This document shows, in pieces, positions 12,212-21,420 of a stretch of DNA of 64,000 nucleotides. Position 1 is the first letter of the stretch. Every line of letters begins with the position of its first letter. Below the pieces are notes generated by a model. It searched no databases. It was not told the DNA's origin and saw only the letters and a list, made by a program, of their open reading frames with translations. A program made the translations under genes and the position numbers. Location: positions 352,305 to 416,304 of the forward strand of contig NW_026945764.1 in the NCBI RefSeq assembly GCF_034702125.1, given 5' to 3'. The DNA comes from Engraulis encrasicolus. Its lineage: Eukaryota > Chordata > Actinopteri > Clupeiformes > Engraulidae.

Positions 12212-12536
12212 TTTTAACAGTTCAACATTTCAGTGAATCTACCATATTAGGTACAGTGTAACAATATTTGATACCATGTAATACTAGTGTAATACCAGTG
12301 TAACAATATGCAATACCAGGTACAGTGTAATAACCAGTGTACAATATTTAATACCATGTAATACTAGTGTAATACCAGTGTAACAATATGCAATACCAAG
12401 TAATACCACTTACACAAAAATACATGATGTAGTACAAAATTGGTACATGGTGTTACACTGATATTATATTGTTACAATGGTTATTACACTGTACCTAATG
12501 TGGTATATTCACTGTAAACCATTAAAACAGTGTTAC
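12212..12536. repeat. Fold-back element with ACAGTGTAA-type modules
   Basis: TTAGGTACAGTGTAA on the left is mirrored by TTACACTGTACCTAA on the right, with outer arms TTCAGTGAAT and ATTCACTGTAA. The core has two tandem copies of a roughly 90-bp module containing ACTAGTGTAATACCAGTGTA. Confidence 0.7.
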
Positions 12537-12749
12537 CATTTGCCCCATTTTTTTTCTTCATTTTCACAATAGTCATTTGGTTTTAAGCCTATGCACGTCA
12601 TTGATCTATGCATAGATATTAAATATATTTCTTTAATATTTTGTATTTATCATATACGTTTATGAAAAGGTGGACGGGAGTGGTAGGAATGATGGGGGAC
12701 TGGAAGCGTTGCGTTTCGGGGATATACCTTAAGCAGTCGAAGGCGACTG

Positions 12750-12923
12750 CACAGGCAGTCTAGTTTACAGTCTGGATTCCTGAGTAGAGTAGAGATCTGC
12801 TTCACACCAGAGTCTCCTAGTTTATTACTATACAGAAACAGCTCTGTCAGGTGTGATGGGTTTGATGATAGAGCTGAGACCAGCGCAGCACAGCCCTCTG
12901 CTGTTATACTGCAGGACTGAAGC
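12750..12923 (-). pseudogene. NLR-type leucine-rich repeat exon, second decayed copy
   Basis: After an acceptor at 12924-12925 the minus-strand frame gives Leu-Gln-Ser-Cys-Ser-Ile-Thr, then GCAALVSALSSNPSHLTELF, NKLGDSGVKQISTLLR and PDCKLD. The phase is 2+1, as in the other LRR exons. At the expected end, where the intact exon has an AG/GT donor, the sequence reads TGCAGT, so splicing would fail there. The frame stays open to a cryptic AAG/GTATAT at 12728, which lies at the inverted end of the neighbouring composite element. It is close to the 8.7-kb copy and probably arose by the same duplication. Confidence 0.78.
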
Positions 12924-12924
12924 C

Positions 12925-13029
<105 letters not shown>

Positions 13030-13068
13030 TAATGTGCAGTCTGGAATCCACAAACAGACACACACATG

Positions 13069-13175
<107 letters not shown>

Positions 13176-13245
13176 ACACCTGGGCATACTCCTACAGTTT
13201 ACAAAGTGGATGTGTCACAGCCCTCACACATATAGACCATAGACC

Positions 13246-13802
13246 CTGGGGTCCCCAAACATTTTTCTCTGGTAATCACATTATTTTTTCCTGACTGTGA
13301 TCAGGGGCTGGGATCAATCATGTGGGATTTATACTATGCCACTGCCTGTTATAACCATAATCTCTAGAACAAAATAGTTCATCATTACAAGTGATTTGCA
13401 AAAGAAGTGAGTGCTTCACATGTTGTTCAATTTGAAATACCACCGGTATTGCTTTTCATTTCTGATAATCATGTAAAAATAGCAAGGAAAGGTTAGACAA
13501 ATATGGTGATTGACAGTTTACAAGTGATACAATAGAAATGGTAGGCCTGTTTATAGTGAGATGAGAAACTATCAAGACAAGAAACGTCTGGTTATTCACA
13601 CTAGGGTTATTGAAAACTAAACTGTAGGAAGGCCTTTTGATGAACAAAAAAATATTTAAAAAATATATTTTTTATCTTTTTTTCCCTGTCAGGATTGCTT
13701 CTTCGGGCCAGTTCAAATGGTGAGATGCAGAGAAGTGGAGGGCCGGTCGAAGGGGCATGGCAGGCCGCATCCGGCCGCCGGGCCTTAGTTTGGGGACCCC
13801 TG
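13246..13802. mobile_element. hAT-type MITE with GGGGTCCCCAAAC ends
   Basis: GGGGTCCCCAAAC near the left end is inverted as GTTTGGGGACCCC at the right. These are typical hAT termini. The flanking minisatellite obscures the target duplication: CATAGACC precedes the left end and recurs 8 bases beyond the right end. No transposase frame remains. Confidence 0.75.
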
Positions 13803-13810
13803 GCCTAGAG

Positions 13811-14460
13811 CATAGACCCTAACCCAATTTAAACCCTAACCTGTCATTATTGCATAGACCCTAACCCAACTTAAACCCTAACCCTAACCTGTCATTATTG
13901 CATAGACCCTAAACCAACTTAAACCCTAACCCTAACCCTAATTATTGCATAGTCCAAACCCCATCCCTAACCCTAACCTGTCATTATTGCGTAGTCCAAA
14001 CCCCATCCCTAACCCTACCCTGTCATTATTATAGTCCAAACCCCATCCCTAACCTGTCATTATTGCATAGTTCAAACGTCATCTCTAACCCTAACCCTGT
14101 CGTTATTGCATAGTCCAAACCCATCCCTAACCCTAACCTGTCATTATTGCATAGTCCAAACCCCATCCCTAACCCTAACCTGTCATTATTGCATAGACCA
14201 AACCCCATCCCTAACCCTAATCCAAACGTGATAATAGTGCCATCAATTGTAAACCCTTGTTGCCAGTGCCTTAAAGGCCTTATGGCCATTCAAGAAAGAT
14301 GACTTATAAAGCAAAAAACCTAACCTGTCATTATTGCATAGACCAAACCCCATCCCTAACCCTAACCTGTCATTATTGCATAGACCAAACCCCATCCCTA
14401 ACCCTAACCTGTCATTATTGCATAGTCCAAACCCCATCCCTAACCCTAACCTAAGAACAC
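13811..14460. repeat. Minisatellite rich in telomere-like CCCTAA units
   Basis: Units of about 42-48 bases alternate one to three CCCTAA hexamers with CTGTCATTATTGCATAG. Roughly a dozen copies occur, interrupted at 14235-14320 by unrelated sequence. It is not a telomere, because the hexamers never form a long run. Confidence 0.85.
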
Positions 14461-14514
14461 AGGAGCCGGGGAGGATAGGGGGCCAGCTACCATAACAAAT
14501 AGGCTGAGTGCTTA

Positions 14515-14905
14515 CTGTACACCAAGGCCAACTACCATGCCAAATACATGCTGTACACCAAGGCCAACTTCTATGCCAAATACATGCTGTACACCAAGGC
14601 CAGCTACCATGCCAAATACATGATTGGCTACCATGCCAAATACATGCTTTACTGTACAATGTACACCAAGGCCAGATACCATGCCAAACACATGCTGTAC
14701 ACCAAGGCCAACTACCATGCCAAATACATGCTGTTCACCAAGGCCAGATACCATGCCAAATACATGCTGTACACCAAGGCCAGTTACCATGCCAAATACA
14801 TGCTGTTCACCAAGGCCAGCTACCATGCCAAATACATGTTGTACACCAAGGCCAGCTATCATGCCAAACACATGCATACTGTACACTTACAACAGCTACC
14901 ATGCC
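14515..14905. repeat. 36-bp minisatellite, about ten copies
   Basis: Units of CTACCATGCCAAATACATG followed by a CTGTACACCAAGGCCAG-type half. Because 36 is divisible by three, several frames stay open for over 120 codons on both strands. None resembles a known protein, so these are not called as genes. Confidence 0.95.
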
Positions 14906-16767
14906 AAATACACTGTGTGCAGAATTATTGGGCAAACAAGTTTTTTGACAATATCGTCCATTTTATTCATATTGTCCGCCACCACCCTTTATGGATATGA
15001 GCACCTATTGGATTTAAGCATTCCAGGTCATGCATATTGGTATAATAAGAGACTGTGTGATCAAATGAGTCCAATTCCCTGTATCAGGGCAAAATTAGTG
15101 TGCATATACTGAATATTAGGCAACTTTGTTTTCCTCTGGAAAAATGAGCCACAAAAGAGATCTAACAAACTCTGAAAAGACTATAAACAATTTTGAAGTC
15201 TTCTAGAGGGGTGTGTGGCTGTCTTGAAATATTGGTCACATCCATCTAATGCACCGTTACAAGCCATCAGTGTCACATGACGTGCTCACAAAGTAACTGC
15301 CAGATTGAGAAGAATTGAAGATGAAACTATCACAAAACTATTACCCTGCAGTGCCGTTATATTCCAGAACTGAAACCTACATCAAGTGTCCACAGGAACA
15401 TTGTATTCAGCACTCAGAGACATGGTCAAGGTAAAACAGGCTGAAACCTGAAGACCACTCAACAAGAAACGTAAGTCAAGACTGGTAGGCGAGTACATTT
15501 AGGGTTTAACCCCAAAAAAATTGATACAAAAGGTTTTTGTATGGATTCTATTACTATTGGACCTGCTAAATGACATACTAAAAATCTAGTAAAATCTGAC
15601 TTTGGGAAATGAGTTTTTTTCAACATGGCTGCCATAGGCTTATTATAAGGGTCAAGAGACACTCCAGGTGAATAGGCCAAAAAATTTAGCTTGCCGATAT
15701 CACCATGAAACTTAATCCGGTGATTACTCACATATTTGTGAGAAAAAAATGTATTGCAAGTTTTCTGAAATGTTATGTTTTAATATGGTAATTGGACTAT
15801 ATCTAATTAAATATGCATTAAATTTCAAAATGCAAAACCTCAAAATCTGAAAAAGCCAAGCTCAAAATTACTCTTTTATTTTGTTTCTAGTAAGCCAGAA
15901 GGTATCTTCAGAAGAGATTATGGACATCTCTTTTTGTTTCGTAGTAAATCTAAAAATCTTTGTGCAGACACACCAGCTAGCATTTTTTTCCCAAAACATG
16001 ATTATTTATTTATTTATTATTATTTATGATTATTTATTTATTTATATATTAACATTATTATTATCTTAGATAAATAATTGAGTTTTATGTGTCTCAAGTT
16101 CTTCCAGACATTCTTTGAGTCTGGTGGTATCATTCTTAGCATGTATCAAGGGCAATGCCGGGGTGGCCATTATAACTATCGGGACATTTCCCGGCCCAAA
16201 ATTTGGGTGTGGCCCGTTGGACCATGAGGAAATATTTTTAAATTCAGTATTTTTCTCACTTGGGTTATTCTAAATGCAATGATCACTTGTAGTCTGCATA
16301 TAGTCACCATGACAGCGCAGCCACCGGCAGCACCACAGCAGATTATTAAGGTGCAACCATCTAGGCGCCAAAGAGTCCCTGGGCGAAATGCGCGAAGAAA
16401 GGTGCAGTTTATGTAAATCTGCGTAAATCTGCATCCCTTTCTACTACCTCTACCACAACAGAAGTCAGCAAAAATGAGGAGTCAGAAAGGAACAGGACAT
16501 TGTATGGGTTATAATTCAAGTCATCTTTACTTTCTTAAAATAATATTTTAAGTTCGTGGCAATTGGCGTTATTTGGAAGCGACTTGAGAGCCCAGACATG
16601 GCGCGAGCAGTGGAGAACCGCCGTGGCGTGTGCTTAACCCGATTTGTATTCTTGAATAACAGCAAATGAGCGATTAAAAGGGGAAAGAGAGCGAGCGAGA
16701 GAGAGAGACGAAATGATGAAGCAAAACGCAGGTGGGATAAAATAAAGCAAAGGTGAAGTGACAGCTC

Positions 16768-17001
16768 ATGCCATTACTCCCTCCCAAGCATTGCATGGAA
16801 ATGCCTCGCGATAAACAATCTGAATGGTTTGTAATGGACATTTTGAAAGCTTCAGTTAGTTTGCAAACTTCGGAGGTAATTAGGATGTTACTTGACGCAA
16901 CTCACAATCAGCTCGGAAATGTTGGGTTTACAGAGAAAGAGGTCCACGCTTTCTTGCAGTCCAAAACTAAAAACCAATGTGCGTATACCTTGGAGCCATG
17001 A
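16768..17001 (+). other. Unrecognised small open frame inside the 3.5-kb element
   Basis: A 77-codon frame starting Met-Pro-Leu-Leu-Pro-Pro-Lys and containing EVIRMLLDATHNQLGNVGF. Composition is protein-like rather than repetitive. I recognise no domain. It could be a piece of the element's own gene or chance. Confidence 0.25.
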
Positions 17002-17264
17002 CGCGTCGACAAGTTTGGAATCAATAATGGCCACATTTAGTAGTATGACAGCAGCGCACAGGTGAATAGTCTCAATAAGAAGTCCAGTAACACAAGTAAT
17101 AGGATGAGGATCAACGACAATCTTGGCATGCGTGTTTGCAAATGAAATGTGAACATAACGTTTGGTGATGTGACAGTTGCGACTAGAATGTGAGAGGGGG
17201 GATAAATTGATATATCTCAGCGGGCGTTACTACTAACTTCACGGCTCTGTGTGCGTCCAAAAAT

Positions 17265-17357
17265 ATGCTCAATCAAGGCTACAAGTGCAGGGTGGCTTCT
17301 TGCTGCTATCGGTCTTTTGTAGGCAACCCGACATCGAACAGCTTTGCGCATCAAAGG
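17265..17357 (+). pseudogene. Possible first exon of a THAP-type zinc finger
   Basis: The frame opens Met-Leu-Asn-Gln-Gly-Tyr-Lys-Cys-Arg-Val-Ala-Ser-Cys and continues to Asn-Ser-Phe-Ala-His-Gln-Arg, followed by AG/GTGTGT, a possible donor. The Cys-x4-Cys pair near the start, and an exon ending after a Ser-Phe-x-His/Lys-type motif, resemble first exons of THAP domains, which are frequent in P-element and Kolobok transposases. The second Cys and His of the C2CH set were not found, so this is tentative. Confidence 0.28.
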
Positions 17358-17999
17358 TGTGTCGTCATTTCTTTTTTTTCCAAGTCAACAGTAATGTTGT
17401 CAACTGTTCTTGGCAACGAAGCAATGATTTGGATAGGCCTTCTGTTCATATTACTGTAAAAGTAGCATTCATTAAAATGGCCATATTATGGGTAGCCTAT
17501 TTTAAAAGAAATACAATTTAATAAGAATGAAAAAAACATGTATTGGGGATATCAATTGTCATTGAATCTGAAATTAATTTTGCTTCCCTGAACAACAAGA
17601 CTGGTTTAGACAAGACATAGAATACACGTGGGCCTAACACCACAGGACTATTGCACATTAGTACCATGCATGTGGAGAATCAGACAAACAGAACATGGAG
17701 CCTGACTCCACAGTAAACCACACTCACATCCACAGATACATGCAAGTTGTTGAGAACTTTTTGTGATGGCAAATGCAGTTTGATTGGTCAAATAACTCGT
17801 GTCATAGCTTAGGCCTATTTGTTTCTATTTGAATTAGCCTACACTTTGTGAAGTTAAAGTTTTCTGTTAACTTGACAACATACTCTACTTTACCATGAGT
17901 CCAATAAAATGCATTGTGAGCGATTTTCCATATCAAAGTGGCCTAGATGTGAATTAAAATCCCGGCCTGATTACAGGGCCCACTCCGGGCCTGATCAAG

Positions 18000-18650
18000 G
18001 GCAAGGTCAGCTGTCCTCAAATCATAGCCTCTCCACAGAGGTGTCCTAAGGGCTGGTGCTGGGACTCCTATTTGCCATGTACACCACATCACTGGGCCAT
18101 GTTATCTGTTCTCACAGCTTCTCATACTACTGTTACACCGATGAAGCACAGTTACTTTGTGCCAGATGACTCCACGGTCACACACATCTCCGCTTGCCTC
18201 TCTGAACTATCCACAAGTATGAAGGAATGCAACCTTCAGTTGAGCCTCGCCCAAATGCACTGCTGGTGATCCCAGCCAAAGATTTAGGTTGCCATGATAT
18301 CGAGCTCAATATGGATTCTGCTACTGTTGCCTCAAATAAGGCCACAAGAAATCTAGGTGTCATTGTTAATGACCATCTATCATTCTCTGACCACATAGCC
18401 TCAGTTTCCCAGTCATGTCCTCTTTCTCATGCCCTAATTGAATACAAGGCCCTGACCCTTGCCTATGACGCTACAACAGGCCCTACTCTGGCTTACCTGA
18501 AAGCTATGCTAAAGCCCTATGTCCTTTCAGGACATTGTCTGTCTCCAGTACCAACCGTTTCACCTTGCCCTCTACTTACACATGTAGTGGCTCCTGTCTA
18601 TTCAGTTCAGCTGCTGAAAGACCCAAAATACCTAGTGACACCATGATTCA
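18000..18650 (+). pseudogene. L2-type LINE reverse transcriptase fragment
   Basis: The frame around 18227-18400 gives Cys-Asn-Leu-Gln-Leu-Ser-Leu-Ala, a degenerate LLVIPAKDLG, and RNLGVIVNDHLSFSDHIASV. These match the C-terminal half of CR1/L2-clade reverse transcriptases. Frameshifts occur near 18230 and 18420, and the connection to the terminal part (EYKALTLAYDATTGPTLAYL) is deleted. It is dead and lies inside the 3.5-kb element. Confidence 0.8.
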
Positions 18651-19034
18651 TCACTGATGATGTGCCCTGACAAAACAGCACATGGATATTATCATAGGAG
18701 TAGTGTCTTTATCCACCCAAACAGCACTCCAAACAAACAGATCCTGAAAACATGTTAGTTCATGCCAATGTAATTATCATGTAGTAACCTTTATTTTTAA
18801 AAACTTTGATCTTGAAAATGACACCTTTCCGGAAGTCAGATTTTCCTAGATTTTTAGTATGTTATTAAGGACACTTAGAGGTAACAAAATCAGTTGAAAA
18901 ACCTTTTGTATCAATTTTTTTGGGGTTAGGTCTTTTTTTTGCATAGATGCACTCGCCTATGGGTCAAGAAATGTCTTTAGACAGTTTTTTTCAATGGTTT
19001 TATGAACTAGTGAAAGTGACTGTTAATGGACCAG

Positions 19035-20341
19035 GGCCTCGTTTCCGAAAGGGCCTTAAGTACTACTTAACGCTACGTGCTACTTAAGTTCACACGTAAC
19101 ACCATCGTAGAGCTCACGGAGCGTTTCCCAAAGCCAACTTAGTAAAGAACCATCGCAGGTTGACACGTAACTCTAAGAGAAATCCATGAGTGTTCTGGAG
19201 TAGTCTTAACGCGCTAAGATTGATCGTAACGGCATGGCACAGTGGAGACACCCACAGGATATGAAGGGAAAAGAGGAAACTTGCGCATAAGATTGGTGTT
19301 TTAAGACGCGAGTGGCATGGCACAGTGGAGACACCCACAGGAAAAGAGGAAACTTGCGCTTCAAGTTGATGTTTTAAGACGGGAGTGTAAATATCATGGC
19401 ACCACAGTTGACACTGTAACGAAAATAAGAAGGTAACATTAATTGTGTAAGTGTATAAAATAAAAGCAATGTGTTTGGAAAATATTTTACAGGCAGTAAA
19501 ATAGTTCAGCTGTGTTTGATAAATCAGGGCATTATTAAACTGTGATCAATCATAATTTGTGTGGGTAAATAGGGGGCTTCGGCGACCAGAGACAAGAGTG
19601 GTGATGTCGGAAGGGAAGGCCACTACCGAAACATAAAAAAAAGAAAAACGGTCAGCGAGTCGTTGCGCCCTCTTTCATTTTCAAGTACCCTAAGAAAAGA
19701 CACGATAGTTGTAGATGTAGGCTAAGGGTAAACTATGACATAAAAAAGGCAGCGATTGGGATTCGTGTAGATTTTTTGTTTTAATAACAGCAGACTGCCG
19801 TGCAAAATGTCCCCCACAGTTGTTAAAGCCTTGAGTGCAAGGTACTTTGCACGCCGCTCCCCAAATGCGCATCCCAATTTGGAACTCCTAGGCCTATTTG
19901 TCTTCTTAAATATTAAGCACGGTAGCCAACTGCACGCGCTTTGTCTGGTTTAACGGCGTATCTCATGGTTTTGCATGCTTTCATTGTGTGTGTGTGTGCA
20001 TTTTATTTCATTTGCCAACAATATCTCCTGTCGATAGTTGTAAACTGCTACAAATGTAGTCCCACCCTTATAGAAAACAACTTTTGATACTGACACACGC
20101 CTTACATTTTGTAAATGGTTTAGAAGCATGACGGCGCAGTTCACTCTGAGGACACTTCAGCACCACATATGTGGACAGCGATCCTTAAGAGCGACGCTAC
20201 GAATGATCTTAGAGGCTGTGCACGCGCGTTCATGTACGAGTGTCTTTGGGAAACAGTCGTAGGAAATCTAAGAACATTCGTAGGATCACTGGTTAACGAC
20301 ACACGTAAGGCTAAGAACCATCGTTATTGGGAAACGAGGCC
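19035..20341. mobile_element. Harbinger-like non-autonomous element, copy 1
   Basis: The ends are GGCCTCGTTTCCGAAAG and the inverted GGGAAACGAGGCC. CAG flanks both sides (19032-19034, 20342-20344). The body is closely similar to the copies at 35.1 and 45.9 kb, including a duplicated GGCACAGTGGAGACACCCA segment. No transposase is present. The short minus-strand frame shared by the copies contains stops and is not convincing. Confidence 0.85.
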
Positions 20342-20420
20342 CAGGTTGATGAGCCTATGGCTAGATCAGTAATGTGCACACTCAGATCAGTTCCTCAGAT
20401 CAAGTGCCAGCAGATTTCTG

Positions 20421-20822
20421 CATAAATACCATTGTCTTCCTAAAAGATGCAATTTTCTCCCTCTAAAAGATCCAGTCATGGGTTCATCCACCCTGTCTGT
20501 CAAGAGTCACTTTCCCAAGTCCATGATACTTTTGAAAATGCTGTCCCCAGGTATTTTTGACCCAGTCTTGACTTAATTAACTTGTTGAATGGTTTTCTGG
20601 TGTCATCCCTTCTTACCTTGGCCATGTCTCTGAGCGCTCAATACCCTGTTCTTCTGGACACTCTGTGTTGGTTTCTGTTCAGGAATATGATAGGACTGCA
20701 GGGTAATAATTTTGTTGTAGTTTCACGTTAAATTCTTCTCAATGTTTGGCAGTGACATTTCTTAAGAGACTGATGACTTTGTAACGGTGCATCTGATAGT
20801 TATAATATGTTCCTAATATAGT
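20421..20822 (-). pseudogene. Second Tc1-like relic, inverted
   Basis: On the minus strand from 20800 this matches the Tc1 relic at 15.25-15.48 kb: ATGCACCGTTACAAAGTCAT, then ACCCTGCAG and GACATGGCCAAGG. It continues past the point where that copy is interrupted, through GACTGGGTCAA and AAAGTGACTC. Both ends are missing. The two relics converge as a large imperfect inverted repeat. Confidence 0.75.
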
Positions 20823-20824
20823 AG

Positions 20825-21196
20825 TGGTGTGCATTGGCACTGCCCTCACGATTCGATTCGATTACGATTCGGGAGGTAGCGATTTGATTCAATTCTACGA
20901 TGCATTGCAATGCATTACATTTCTACTGAAAGCAAAGCAAATGTTTCATCAGTCATGATGAGGCAATACAAGTAGTCACATTTTATTGGCTGTTTTCTGT
21001 ATCAGTCTTGCAGTTTTCAATGCTTTGAAGTTCTTTTATTTAATTTAACATTCATTTGCTCCCGAAATATCAACGGAAGTAATTGAAACGTAAAAAAATT
21101 GGAAAAAAGAAAAAAAGATTCTGGAACTTGTCGCATTTAATTGAATTGTCCATGCTCCGCATTGCCAAATCGATTATTGTTGACACCACTATACTA
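20825..21196. mobile_element. Possible hAT-type MITE
   Basis: TAGTGGTGT near the left is mirrored by ACACCACTA on the right. The block GATTCGATTCGATTACGATT beside the left end is characteristic of a common fish repeat. Target duplication is unclear. Confidence 0.4.
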
Positions 21197-21246
21197 CAGT
21201 GGCCGGTGAGTGTGTATATTATAATGAAAATGTGTTTGGCATTTAC

Positions 21247-21420
21247 CTCAGAGTTCCAAGAACACAGTTTGGGCTCTGCAGTCCATCACACAGCTTCTTG
21301 ACTCCAGCATCACCAATATGGTTGCCACTGAAATCCAAATATCTGAGCTTTGATGATTCTTTGCAGAGGATGGATGCTAGTGTTGTACAGCTCTCCTCAG
21401 TGAGCCCACAGCTATCAACC
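21247..21420 (-). CDS. LRR exon of the NLRC3-like gene
   Basis: An exon of exactly 174 bases, the usual size for fish NLR LRR exons. The acceptor TCCTTCAG precedes it and the donor AG/GTAAAT follows, with phase 2 on both sides. The frame reads Val-Asp-Ser-Cys-Gly-Leu-Thr-Glu-Glu, then [20 protein letters not shown] and [10 protein letters not shown], giving two LRR motifs (about residues 1-28 and 29-57). Further LRR exons would be expected; the only candidates downstream are the decayed copies at 12.8 and 8.7 kb. Confidence 0.93.

Larger units (their letters stand above)
9580..12728. mobile_element. Composite element bounded by inverted TATATCCCCGAAACGC ends
   Basis: TATATCCCCGAAACGC near 9585 is mirrored by GCGTTTCGGGGATATA near 12711-12726. 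Inside are a small GC hairpin next to the left end (CCCCGA...TCGGGG), a CCG-repeat block, a 140-bp tandem array, a nested 1.5-kb element and a fold-back segment. No transposase is recognisable and the family is unknown to me. The right end abuts the decayed LRR exon at 12.75 kb. Confidence 0.55.
15486..18959. mobile_element. Unclassified 3.5-kb element with long inverted ends and 3-bp target duplication
   Basis: The ends are TAGGCGAGTACATTTAGG and its mirror ATGCACTCGCCTA. The inverted repeats extend about 120 bases and share AACCCCAAAAAAATTGATAC and ACATACTAAAAATCTAG. TGG flanks both sides (15483-15485 and 18960-18962). The target is a Tc1 relic whose inverted neighbour at 20.4-20.8 kb keeps the unbroken GACTGGGTCAA. 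The interior holds a possible THAP-like exon and an L2 LINE fragment. I cannot assign a superfamily. Confidence 0.8.
14911..20420 (+). pseudogene. Tc1-like transposon relic, split by two insertions
   Basis: The left end CACTGTGTGCAGAATTATTG follows a TA dinucleotide. A degraded transposase start (Met-Ser-His-Lys-Arg-Asp-Leu-Thr) is readable from about 15145, with stops and frameshifts. It breaks at 15485, resumes at 18960 (GGTCAAGAAATGTC), breaks again at 19034 and resumes at 20345 (GTTGATGAGCCTATGGC), ending near 20420 where an inverted relative begins. Order and orientation of the pieces match a Tc1 transposase read on the plus strand. A transposase would cut and paste DNA at TA; this copy cannot make one. 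Confidence 0.72.

Noticed and set aside
13811..14460. A telomere or chromosome end
   Set aside because: CCCTAA units are separated by a constant spacer and flanked on both sides by other sequence.
14515..14905. Regular repeats resembling a CRISPR array
   Set aside because: Units are contiguous with no unique spacers, and the genome is vertebrate.
14508..15112. Three overlapping plus-strand frames and one minus-strand frame of 124-162 codons
   Set aside because: Produced by a 36-bp tandem repeat; no start context, splice support or family resemblance.
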